Of a stretch of 5,748 nucleotides of DNA, positions 1-5,748 are shown piece by piece. Each line of letters begins with the position of its first letter. Positions within the stretch are counted from its first letter, which is position 1. Source of the stretch: an uncultured Oscillospiraceae bacterium (GTDB taxonomy: Bacteria; Bacillota; Clostridia; Oscillospirales; Acutalibacteraceae); NCBI GenBank assembly GCA_900552285.1, contig URYV01000105.1, forward strand, positions 1-5,748, written 5' to 3'. The notes under the pieces were generated by a model, which was given only the letters and a program-made list of their open reading frames with translations, was not told the DNA's origin and did no database searches. Made by a program: the position numbers and the translations under genes.

Positions 1-1
1 T

Positions 2-124
2 ATTATAACTGAAAGTCTTGAAGAGAGTATTGATTTTGTAAATGACTATGCACCGGAACATATGGAAGTTATGACAAAGGAACCGTTTGTGGTTCTTCCC
101 AAAATAAAAAATGCGGGAGAAATT
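2..124 (+). pseudogene. hisD: Internal fragment of histidinol dehydrogenase (HisD), fused in frame to the M42 gene
   Basis: Read in frame from base 2, this stretch contains VNDYAPEHMEVMTKEPF followed by LPKIKNAGEI. This matches the HisD segment with the conserved APEHLE signature and the downstream 'I.NAGAIF.G' strand; HisD oxidises L-histidinol to L-histidine using NAD. From memory of the family, this lies in the C-terminal third of the ~430-residue enzyme. A true HisD would continue with Phe-Leu-Gly and then the GDY..G.NH.LPT block. Here the frame instead turns into M42 peptidase sequence at about bases 119-127. No hisD start is in view, no histidine-biosynthesis gene follows, and the piece cannot be functional. 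It may be a chimeric contig end or a genuine gene remnant. The family match is recognised from the sequence; the cause of the fusion is inference. Confidence 0.75.
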
Positions 125-571
125 CCCGTAAACGCCGCTTTTCTTTTCAGTCAATTTGAAGAAATCGGCGGTATGGGCGCGTTGACCGGAACAAACCTTC
201 TCCGTCCCGACGAGGCAATCGCCGTGGACGTCGGATTCGGCGATAACACCGGCGTTGACGAAGAAAAATGCCAAAAGCTCGGCAAAGGTCCGCAAATTGG
301 ATTTTCGCCGATTTTGTCGGGGAAAATAACATCAAAGCTTTGTTCCCTTGCCGAAAAGAGAGGCTATGATTATATGCGGGACGTGTGCGGCGGACGCACA
401 TACACAAATGCAGACAATATTTTTTCGGCGGTTTGCGGGGTGCCCTGCGGCCTTGTGTCGATACCCTTGAGAAGTATGCACACTCCCGTCGAAACGGTGG
501 ATTTTTCGGATATTGAAATGACGGCACAGCTTATTTTTGATTATGTTATGTCGGGAGGGATTGAAAAATGA
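2..571 (+). CDS. M42 family metallo-aminopeptidase, C-terminal half only (N-terminus replaced by HisD sequence)
   Basis: From about base 125 to the stop, the product is the C-terminal part of an M42 (FrvX/PepA/TET-type) dinuclear-metal aminopeptidase, a cytoplasmic enzyme that trims peptides. Counting from the ATG at base 62, visible landmarks are the EE pair at residues 33-34 in FEEIGG (catalytic base plus metal ligand), the metal-ligand Asp56 in AVDVG, a GKGP turn at 74-77, GGRTYTNAD at 110-118, and His140 in SIPLRSMHTPVE (last metal ligand). Missing are the first ~190 residues of the ~340-residue family, including the AHxD histidine and the bridging Asp of the LDNR-type motif. As written, the protein could not build the metal site. 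The ATG at 62 lies inside the HisD-like part and has no Shine-Dalgarno sequence, so the frame is best treated as open to the left. The stop overlaps the next start as ATGA. Confidence 0.85.
   Translation: MITESLEESIDFVNDYAPEHMEVMTKEPFVVLPKIKNAGEIPVNAAFLFSQFEEIGGMGALTGTNLLRPDEAIAVDVGFGDNTGVDEEKCQKLGKGPQIGFSPILSGKITSKLCSLAEKRGYDYMRDVCGGRTYTNADNIFSAVCGVPCGLVSIPLRSMHTPVETVDFSDIEMTAQLIFDYVMSGGIEK
112..130 (+). repeat. Short inverted repeat at the HisD/M42 junction
   Basis: CGGGA at 114-118 and TCCCG at 124-128 are perfect inverted arms around a 5-base spacer. The pairing extends outward by a G-T and a T-A pair, giving a 7-bp potential hairpin. It sits exactly where HisD-like coding changes to M42-like coding. 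Arms this short occur by chance, so only its position makes it worth recording. There is no T-tract, so it is not a terminator. Confidence 0.35.
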
Positions 572-1578
572 ACGGGCTTTTTGACATAATAAAAGAGCTG
601 TCGCACATCGATTCGGTTACGGGCAGCGAGCAAAAATTTGCCGAAAAAATCAAGGAAATGATAACAGCCGACATACGCCTTTTTGAGGATAGGCTCGGAA
701 ACCTTGTTTATTCGAGAGGAAGGGATAATTCTCTTCTTCTTGCGGCTCACATGGACGAGCCCGGAATCATTGCAACGTCGATAAAATCAAACGGAAGAAT
801 AAAGTTTGACGCAATCGGCGGCATTAAGCCCGAGTCCGTTTTCGGAAAAAGAGTCAGTTTCGGCGGAGTTTTCGGAACGGTCGAATGTGTTCCGCCTCAT
901 CTTCTGTCGGGAGAAAATCTCGGAAAAATTCCGAACATTTCCGACATGACGGTTGACATAGGCTGCGACACAAAGAAACAGACCGAAAGGTATGTTAAAG
1001 GCGGGGACTGCGCCGCTTTAATGTCAGAATTGCGTGAATTCGGGCAAGATAGATTTTGCTGCAAGGGGCTTTCAAGGCTTTTTTCCTGCGCCGTGCTTAT
1101 TTATCTCATAAACAACACGGAATTTTCTGCGGATTTTCTTTTTGCGGTTAAAAACGAAGCGGGATTTGCGGGTGCAAAGGCGGCGGCCTTCGGAAAAAAC
1201 TATTCATCGGCAATTGTCTTTTCGGCGGCCGAAAGCCTTGACTGCGTCTCAAAGGACGAGCAAAAGGCCGGCTGTTTTTTGGGAAAAGGCGCGGCGGTTG
1301 CCTTTAAGGGCAAAAACATCTTTTTTGACCGTGAATATTATAACGGCATTTTTGAAATTGCCGAACAAAACGGAATCAAGCTGCAGCAAATGAAGGCATG
1401 CGGCCTTCAAACGGCTGCCGAGGTGCTTCAAACCTCGGGCGGAGGGATGAGGGTTCTGCCTGTACTGCTTCCTGTCAGAAACTTCGGAACTGCAAACGAG
1501 ACGGCCGACAAAACCGATCTCGAAAGCGCAAAGAGCATTGCAAGGCTTTTTTGCGAAAAATATAAATTTGGAGAATGA
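568..1578 (+). CDS. Degenerate M42 peptidase paralogue, predicted pseudoenzyme
   Basis: The 336-residue product has the full M42 length and fold pattern, with most of the active site gone. Kept are AHMDEPG at residues 60-66 (His61 ligand, Asp63) and Glu197. Lost, by motif alignment: the bridging Asp of the LDNR-type motif is Ser169 in GLSRLFSCAV; the catalytic Glu of QEEVG is Asn196 in VKNEAG; the metal Asp of the ALDV-type strand is Ser219 in IVFSAAES; the GTDA motif reads QTAAE at 281-285; the final His of the MHTPVE motif is Gly307 in RNFGTANE. The frame is intact over more than 1 kb, which argues for selection rather than decay. A likely role is a structural or regulatory partner of an active M42 subunit, since M42 enzymes assemble into large TET particles; that is inference. 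Translation starts in an ATGA overlap with the upstream gene, with GGGAGGGA at 553-560 as ribosome binding site. Confidence 0.85.
   Translation: MNGLFDIIKELSHIDSVTGSEQKFAEKIKEMITADIRLFEDRLGNLVYSRGRDNSLLLAAHMDEPGIIATSIKSNGRIKFDAIGGIKPESVFGKRVSFGGVFGTVECVPPHLLSGENLGKIPNISDMTVDIGCDTKKQTERYVKGGDCAALMSELREFGQDRFCCKGLSRLFSCAVLIYLINNTEFSADFLFAVKNEAGFAGAKAAAFGKNYSSAIVFSAAESLDCVSKDEQKAGCFLGKGAAVAFKGKNIFFDREYYNGIFEIAEQNGIKLQQMKACGLQTAAEVLQTSGGGMRVLPVLLPVRNFGTANETADKTDLESAKSIARLFCEKYKFGE
1570..1574 (+). promoter_or_regulatory. Ribosome binding site that decides the PLP-enzyme start
   Basis: GGAGA lies 6 bases before the ATG at 1581 but directly against the ATG at 1575, which is too close for Shine-Dalgarno use. 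This favours 1581 even though 1575 forms a typical ATGA overlap with the upstream stop. The two choices differ by two residues. Confidence 0.65.
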
Positions 1579-1580
1579 AA

Positions 1581-2855
1581 ATGAACAAGTTTTTTTCAGT
1601 GGACAAGCGTCTCGACGCCATTGCCGATGAGGTGAGAAACGAGCTTAAGACGATTTTTGCCGAAATAGACGAAACAACCGAGTATAACCAGCAAAAAATG
1701 CTGTCCGCTTTTATCAAAAACGGCGTGAGCGAGTCGCATTTTGCCGCCTCGACGGGATACGGATATGACGACAGGGGAAGGGAAACCCTTGAGCGCGTTT
1801 TCGCCGACGCAATGGGCGCGGAGGATTCGCTTATCCGCCACAATTTTGTTTCGGGAACCCACACCCTGACCGTTGCACTTTTCGGAGTGCTTCGCCCGGG
1901 AGATACCGTACTTTGTGTTACGGGGACTCCCTATGACACCATTCAATTTGCTTTCGGAATAAAGGATGCGCCCGGTTCTCTTAAAGAATTCGGCGTAAAA
2001 TATGAGCAAATCGACCTTAAAGACGAAAGACCAGATCTTGACGCCATAAAAACAAGGCTTGAAAAGCAGCCGGTCAAGATGGTATACATACAGCGTTCAA
2101 GAGGCTATTCGCTGCGCCCTTCGCTTTTTGTTTCTGACATTGAAAAAATCGTCAAAGCCGTTCGAGAGGTGGATAAAAAGGCCGTTATTATGGTTGACAA
2201 CTGCTACGGCGAGTTTGTGGAAAAGAGAGAGCCCCTTTCGGTGGGAGCCGACCTTATTGCAGGTTCGCTTATAAAAAATCCCGGCGGCGGAATTGCTCCG
2301 ACCGGCGGATATATTGCGGGCAGAGCCGACCTTGTGGAGCTTTGCGCCAACAGACTTAACGCACCGGGAGTGGGAAAGGAGCTTGGAGCAACCCTCGGCC
2401 ATTCCAAGGAGCTTTTTATGGGAATTTTCAACGCTCCCCACGTCACCGGAGAGGCCTTAAAGACCGCCGCATTTGCCGCGGGACTTTTTTCCCGTCTCGG
2501 ATTTTCGGTGACTCCGACTCAAAACGAAAAAAGAGCCGACATCATTCAGGTCGTCCGTCTCGAAAGGGAGGACGCTCTTATCGCGTTTTGCAAGGGCATG
2601 CAAAAGGGTGCGCCCGTTGATTCTTTTGTCACTCCCGAGCCTTCCGATATGCCCGGATATGACTGCAAAGTTATCATGGCGGCGGGAGCCTTTCATCTCG
2701 GAGCTTCCATAGAACTTTCCTCCGACGCGCCGCTTCGCGAGCCCTTCGCCGTTTGGATGCAGGGCGGTCTGAATTTCCACAGCGCGGGAATGGGAGTGCT
2801 TTTGGCGGCTCAGTCCTGTCTCGAACAGGGTGTTTTCACTTTGGATGATAAATAA
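1581..2855 (+). CDS. PLP-dependent methionine gamma-lyase family protein ('aluminium resistance' type)
   Basis: The 424-residue product (426 if it starts at 1575) matches the fold-type I PLP family named Met_gamma_lyase or aluminium-resistance protein in Firmicutes. Members are related to Cys/Met-metabolism lyases, but the physiological substrate is not settled. Counting from the ATG at 1581, visible features are YGYDDRGRE at 61-68 near the N-terminus, the SGTHT loop at 91-95 (cofactor phosphate region), Asp206 in MVDNCYGEF (pairs with the pyridine nitrogen), and Lys232 in AGSLIKNPGGG (expected Schiff-base lysine). A glycine-rich stretch with APTGGYIAGR follows, and FHLGASIELS lies in the C-terminal domain. 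Length is normal and no key residue is missing. It is the last gene of the unit, 2 bases after the M42 paralogue's stop, and an intrinsic terminator follows 6 bases after its own stop. Work on amino acids released by peptidases is plausible but inferred. The family call is firm; the reaction is not. Confidence 0.92.
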   Translation: MNKFFSVDKRLDAIADEVRNELKTIFAEIDETTEYNQQKMLSAFIKNGVSESHFAASTGYGYDDRGRETLERVFADAMGAEDSLIRHNFVSGTHTLTVALFGVLRPGDTVLCVTGTPYDTIQFAFGIKDAPGSLKEFGVKYEQIDLKDERPDLDAIKTRLEKQPVKMVYIQRSRGYSLRPSLFVSDIEKIVKAVREVDKKAVIMVDNCYGEFVEKREPLSVGADLIAGSLIKNPGGGIAPTGGYIAGRADLVELCANRLNAPGVGKELGATLGHSKELFMGIFNAPHVTGEALKTAAFAAGLFSRLGFSVTPTQNEKRADIIQVVRLEREDALIAFCKGMQKGAPVDSFVTPEPSDMPGYDCKVIMAAGAFHLGASIELSSDAPLREPFAVWMQGGLNFHSAGMGVLLAAQSCLEQGVFTLDDK

Positions 2856-2861
2856 AATCTT

Positions 2862-2896
2862 TCGCTTTGGCTTTTTGCCAAGGCGATTTTTTATTT
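2862..2896 (+). terminator. Rho-independent terminator closing the M42/PLP-enzyme unit
   Basis: TCGCTTTGGC (2862-2871) pairs with GCCAAGGCGA (2877-2886) to give a 10-bp stem with a single G-U pair and a TTTTT loop. TTTTTTATTT follows at 2887-2896. It starts 6 bases after the stop codon at 2853-2855 and separates this unit from the recJ promoter. Confidence 0.92.
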
Positions 2897-2935
2897 AATG
2901 TCTTAAAAAAATTCGGTATATAACACTTTGACTTA

Positions 2936-2964
2936 TAGACATATTGACCGTTTTGTGATATAAT
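2936..2964 (+). promoter_or_regulatory. Sigma-A-type extended -10 promoter for recJ-rel
   Basis: TAGACA at 2936-2941 matches five of the six TTGACA positions. After a 17-base spacer comes a perfect TATAAT at 2959-2964, preceded by TG at 2956-2957, the extended -10 element. Transcription should start near 2971, giving a leader of about 26 bases. That leaves no room for a riboswitch or attenuator. No operator palindrome is evident around it, so constitutive expression is likely. Confidence 0.8.
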
Positions 2965-2985
2965 AATTCTAAATTTTACTTGTAT

Positions 2986-2991
2986 GAGGTG
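2986..2991 (+). promoter_or_regulatory. Ribosome binding site fixing the TTG start of recJ
   Basis: GAGGTG ends 5 bases before the TTG at 2997. No in-frame ATG occurs until residue 38, which would remove the start of the RecJ N-terminal region, and the ATG at 3011 is out of frame. The position of this site therefore decides the TTG start. Confidence 0.8.
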
Positions 2992-2996
2992 TAGTT

Positions 2997-5048
2997 TTGG
3001 CGCGCAAGAAATGGATAGTCAAAAACGCCGATAAGGCTCTTGCGAAAGAGCTTGCCGAGGAATGCGGAATAAATCAGCTTGTGTCGCTTATTTTGCTTTC
3101 CCGCGGCATGACCGACCCGGTGGACATCGACGAATTTTTGACCGATGAGCTGTATTTTTCCGACCCCTTCGATCTTCCCGATATGGAAAAGGCCGTCGAA
3201 AGAATCGAACAAGCCAAACAAAATAAGGAAAGAATTGCCGTTTGCGGGGATTATGACGCCGACGGTGTGACTGCCTCTGCCATTTTATATACATATCTGA
3301 AGGATAACGGATATGATGTTGTCTGCAGTATTCCGAAACGCCTCGAAAGCGGCTACGGACTGCATAACGACACCGTCGACGAACTGCACGAAAGCGGAGT
3401 TAAGCTTATTGTGACGGTGGACAACGGAATAAGCGCCGCCGAAGAAATAGATTATGCCAAAAGTCTCGGAATAGACACGGTGGTGACCGACCACCACCTG
3501 CCCGGCGAAAGGCTGCCGAGGGCCGAGGCGATTGTAGACGCCCATTTGCCCGATTCATTTTGTGAATTCCGCGACTATGCGGGAGTCGGCGTTGCGTATA
3601 TGCTTGTGTGCGCTCTTGAACGCTGCCCTTGCGAGGATATGCTTGAAAAATTCGGCGATCTTGCGGCGCTCGGTACGGTGGCGGATATGGTTCCGCTGCT
3701 TTCGGAAAACCGCGCTATTGTAAAGGCCGGTCTGTCGGTTCTCAACCGCAGAAAAAGACCGGGGCTGTGCGAGCTTATAAAGCTGACGGCTATCGGAGAC
3801 AAAAAAATCGACGCCACCAACATTGCTTTCACAATTGCCCCCCGCATAAATGCCGCGGGACGTATGGGAAACAGTATTCGCGCTTTCGAGCTTCTTATTG
3901 AAAATGACTCCGAGCGCGCCGCCGAGCTTGCCAAGGAAATATATGACGAAAACGATCTCCGCAAGTCCACCGAAAGCGGCATAACAGAAAGTGCCGTCAA
4001 ACAGATAATAGAAAAAAGGCTTTATGACAATAATTTCATTGTGGTTTACGGTGAAGGTTGGCACAACGGAGTGCTCGGAATTGTCGCGGCAAAGCTTGTC
4101 GAGCGTTTCGGAAAGCCGACTGCGGTTTTGTCGGTCGAAGGCGATATTGCCCGCGGCTCGGCAAGGAGTATTGAAGGGTTTGATCTGTTTGAAGGATTGA
4201 GCAGCTGCTCAGATACGCTTATTCAGCTCGGAGGGCATAAAATGGCTGCGGGACTGACCGTTTGCACCGATAAAATCGGTGAATTTGAAAAAGCCATAAA
4301 CAAATATGCCTGTGAGCTTGAAATGCTGCCCGTTCCGACGATAACTCTTGACTGCAGATTGAATCCCCTCGGCGCCACGCTTAACACTCTTGACGCAACC
4401 GAGTGCCTTGCTCCCTACGGCTGCGGAAACGCCGAGCCGATTTTCGGGCTTATGGGAATGACGGTTTATGCCGTTCATCCTCTCGGAGCCAAGGGAAACA
4501 CCTTGAAAATCACCCTTAAAAGAGATGATTTGCTTCTTGTTTGTCTTAAATTCGGACAGTCCATGAAGGACTTTCCGTTCCGTGCGGGCGATAAGGTTGA
4601 CGTTGCCGTAAATCTCAAGGAAAACGTATACAAGGGAACGAGAGGCATTACCGTTCTTGTCAAGGATATAAGGCCGTCGGGAGAGGATGAGGACGCCTTT
4701 TTCGGCGACAGGAGCATTTATGAAAAGTTTGTCTCCGCAGGCGGGCTTTCAGCGGAGCAGGCCGAGAAAATTCTGCCGACGAGAGAGGATATGGCGGAGG
4801 TTTTCCGTTATCTGCGCGGTCACAGCGGATTTAGATTTTCTTATGAAATGCTTTGGTACCGACTCGGCTTTCGTCCGAGCTTCGGCAAAATGATGATATG
4901 TCTTGACGTTATGACCGAATTCGGTTTCATAACAAGGGATTATGACGGAAAGAACTGTGTAATTACCCTTGCGGACAAGATGCAGAAAAACAATTTTGAC
5001 AATTCCTTAATCATAAAAAAGCTAAAGGACAGGATTTTAAATGGCTGA
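2997..5048 (+). CDS. recJ: Single-stranded-DNA-specific 5'-3' exonuclease RecJ
   Basis: The 683-residue cytoplasmic DHH-family nuclease degrades single-stranded DNA 5' to 3' in recombinational repair and mismatch repair. Domains in order: the DHH catalytic core, with DYDADG at 85-90 (Asp85, Asp87 and Asp89 as metal ligands), TVDNG at 140-144, TDHH at 164-167, and ALGTVADMVPL at 224-234; the linker with RINAAGRM at 283-290; the DHHA1 domain, with GEGWHNGVLGIVAAKL at 352-367, RSIEGFD at 390-396 and the GGH signature at 412-414; an OB-type DNA-binding domain at about 450-560; and a C-terminal extension at about 570-683 that may correspond to the Firmicutes RecJ tail. All expected catalytic motifs are present. 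Its length lies between E. coli RecJ (577) and B. subtilis RecJ (about 786). It starts with TTG, is first in its unit, and its last 8 bases overlap the rel start. Confidence 0.97.
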   Translation: MARKKWIVKNADKALAKELAEECGINQLVSLILLSRGMTDPVDIDEFLTDELYFSDPFDLPDMEKAVERIEQAKQNKERIAVCGDYDADGVTASAILYTYLKDNGYDVVCSIPKRLESGYGLHNDTVDELHESGVKLIVTVDNGISAAEEIDYAKSLGIDTVVTDHHLPGERLPRAEAIVDAHLPDSFCEFRDYAGVGVAYMLVCALERCPCEDMLEKFGDLAALGTVADMVPLLSENRAIVKAGLSVLNRRKRPGLCELIKLTAIGDKKIDATNIAFTIAPRINAAGRMGNSIRAFELLIENDSERAAELAKEIYDENDLRKSTESGITESAVKQIIEKRLYDNNFIVVYGEGWHNGVLGIVAAKLVERFGKPTAVLSVEGDIARGSARSIEGFDLFEGLSSCSDTLIQLGGHKMAAGLTVCTDKIGEFEKAINKYACELEMLPVPTITLDCRLNPLGATLNTLDATECLAPYGCGNAEPIFGLMGMTVYAVHPLGAKGNTLKITLKRDDLLLVCLKFGQSMKDFPFRAGDKVDVAVNLKENVYKGTRGITVLVKDIRPSGEDEDAFFGDRSIYEKFVSAGGLSAEQAEKILPTREDMAEVFRYLRGHSGFRFSYEMLWYRLGFRPSFGKMMICLDVMTEFGFITRDYDGKNCVITLADKMQKNNFDNSLIIKKLKDRILNG

Positions 5049-5748
5049 ATATAAATCCAAGCGTAATGATCTTTTAAAGGCTGTTGCCGAAAATGATAAA
5101 TACGATCAAAAGCTGATAAAAAAGGCTCTCGATTTTGCCACCGAATATCACGACGGCCAGTTCAGACATTCGGGAGAGCCCTATATCGAGCACCCAATAA
5201 ATGTCGCCCTGATTCTTGTGGGACTGGGTATGGACAATCAGTCGATTGTGGCCGCCCTTCTTCATGACATAATCGAGGACACCGAAGTGACCTATGAAAC
5301 GGTGGAACAGCTTTTCGGCTCCGAGGTTGCAAAGCTTGTGGACGGTGTCACAAAGCTCGGTAAAATCCCTTATTATTCAAGAGAGGAGCAGCAGGCCGAA
5401 AATTTAAGAAAAATGTTTCTCGCCATGTCGGAGGATGTGCGGGTAATCATTATCAAGCTTGCCGACCGACTGCACAATATGCGGACGATCGAAAGCCACA
5501 ATCCTCAAAAGCGGCTTGACATTTCCAAGGAAACGCTTGAGGTTTATGCTCCCATTGCCCACCGCCTCGGTATCAGAGGGATAAAGGAAGAGCTTGAGGA
5601 TCTTTGTATCCGCCAGCTTGACCCGGTGGCCTATGCCGAAATCCTCGGCAATTTGGACGAGCGCAAGACCGAGCGAACCGAGTTTATAAACAATATAATC
5701 GAAAAGATAAAGGAACGCCTGACCGAGCTTGACTTTAAAAATTTCAAC
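5041..5748 (+). CDS. relA: Bifunctional (p)ppGpp hydrolase/synthetase Rel, N-terminal part, cut by the window edge
   Basis: The frame runs open to the last base, giving 236 residues of a protein that is usually about 730-740 long. This part is the HD hydrolase domain, which breaks (p)ppGpp down to GDP/GTP in the stringent response. Arg42 and His43 (FRHSGEPY), His51 (EHP), the HDxxED motif at 75-80 (LLHDIIEDTEVT), and Asp142 and Asn146 in ADRLHN are all present. They match the streptococcal Rel hydrolase residues with a constant offset of two. The hydrolase is therefore expected to be active, unlike that of gammaproteobacterial RelA. The helical linker APIAHRLGIRGIKEELEDL follows from residue 170; synthetase, TGS and ACT domains would lie beyond the window. 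ATG 5041 is the first possible start, because an in-frame TAA sits at 5038-5040. AGGA at 5031-5034 is the ribosome binding site, and the 8-base overlap with recJ suggests coupled translation. Confidence 0.96.
   Translation, partial: MAEYKSKRNDLLKAVAENDKYDQKLIKKALDFATEYHDGQFRHSGEPYIEHPINVALILVGLGMDNQSIVAALLHDIIEDTEVTYETVEQLFGSEVAKLVDGVTKLGKIPYYSREEQQAENLRKMFLAMSEDVRVIIIKLADRLHNMRTIESHNPQKRLDISKETLEVYAPIAHRLGIRGIKEELEDLCIRQLDPVAYAEILGNLDERKTERTEFINNIIEKIKERLTELDFKNFN

Noticed and set aside
62..571. ATG at base 62 as the true start of a short M42 protein
   Set aside because: The ATG lies inside the HisD-like reading, the frame is open back to the edge, and there is no Shine-Dalgarno sequence before it (upstream is GCACCGGAACAT).
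2917..2923. TATATAA as a second -10 element
   Set aside because: No acceptable -35 lies 16-18 bases upstream; it is simply part of the AT-rich intergenic region.
2928..2949. TTGACT (2928) and TTGACC (2944) as the -35 element of the recJ promoter
   Set aside because: They give spacers of 25 and 9 bases to TATAAT, which is not workable. TAGACA at 2936 gives 17 bases and fits.
2856..2996. Possible riboswitch, T-box or small RNA between the two units
   Set aside because: The 141 bases are taken up by the terminator and promoter; the predicted recJ leader is only ~26 bases.
3555..4064. Long open frames on the minus strand (also at 147-527, 1475-1864, 1596-2009, 2097-2441, 3575-4000)
   Set aside because: All lie antisense to confident genes, show no recognisable domains, and arise from the codon bias of the + strand genes.
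568..4900. Frequent TTCGGA/CTCGGA hexamers, considered as a possible uptake or protein-binding repeat
   Set aside because: They fall largely in one codon phase as Phe-Gly, Leu-Gly or similar pairs in coding sequence, and are not seen in the intergenic region. Codon preference explains them.

Overview
The window looks like a Firmicutes chromosome segment, most likely from the Clostridia (gut or anaerobic type). Three things point there: recJ directly followed by a long bifunctional rel gene on the same strand, a PLP enzyme of the 'aluminium resistance / methionine gamma-lyase-like' family, and M42 peptidase paralogues. Placement below class is not possible from the sequence alone. All genes are on the + strand and tightly packed. 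No tRNA, rRNA, CRISPR array, insertion sequence or phage gene is visible.

Bases 1-571 hold one open reading frame that enters from the left edge. It is a composite. The first ~41 codons read as an internal piece of histidinol dehydrogenase (HisD). After about base 124 the frame continues, without a shift, as the C-terminal half of an M42 metallo-aminopeptidase. This is either a chimeric contig end or a real rearrangement. Bases 568-1578 encode a second, full-length M42 paralogue that has lost most of the metal-binding and catalytic residues, so it is a predicted pseudoenzyme. Bases 1581-2855 encode a PLP-dependent Met-gamma-lyase-family protein. The three are joined by start/stop overlaps or near overlaps and end at a strong intrinsic terminator (2862-2896). 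They form one transcription unit whose common theme is probably peptide and amino-acid breakdown.

Bases 2897-2996 are a short intergenic region with an extended -10 promoter. It drives a second unit: recJ (2997-5048, TTG start, single-strand 5'-3' exonuclease) and, overlapping it by 8 bases, the first 236 codons of rel (5041 to the right edge). Rel is the (p)ppGpp hydrolase/synthetase of the stringent response; only its N-terminal HD hydrolase half is inside the window. The apt gene that often sits between recJ and relA in Firmicutes is absent here.

I found no convincing new multi-gene system. The observations most worth following are the HisD/M42 junction and the catalytically stripped M42 paralogue encoded directly after a conventional one.
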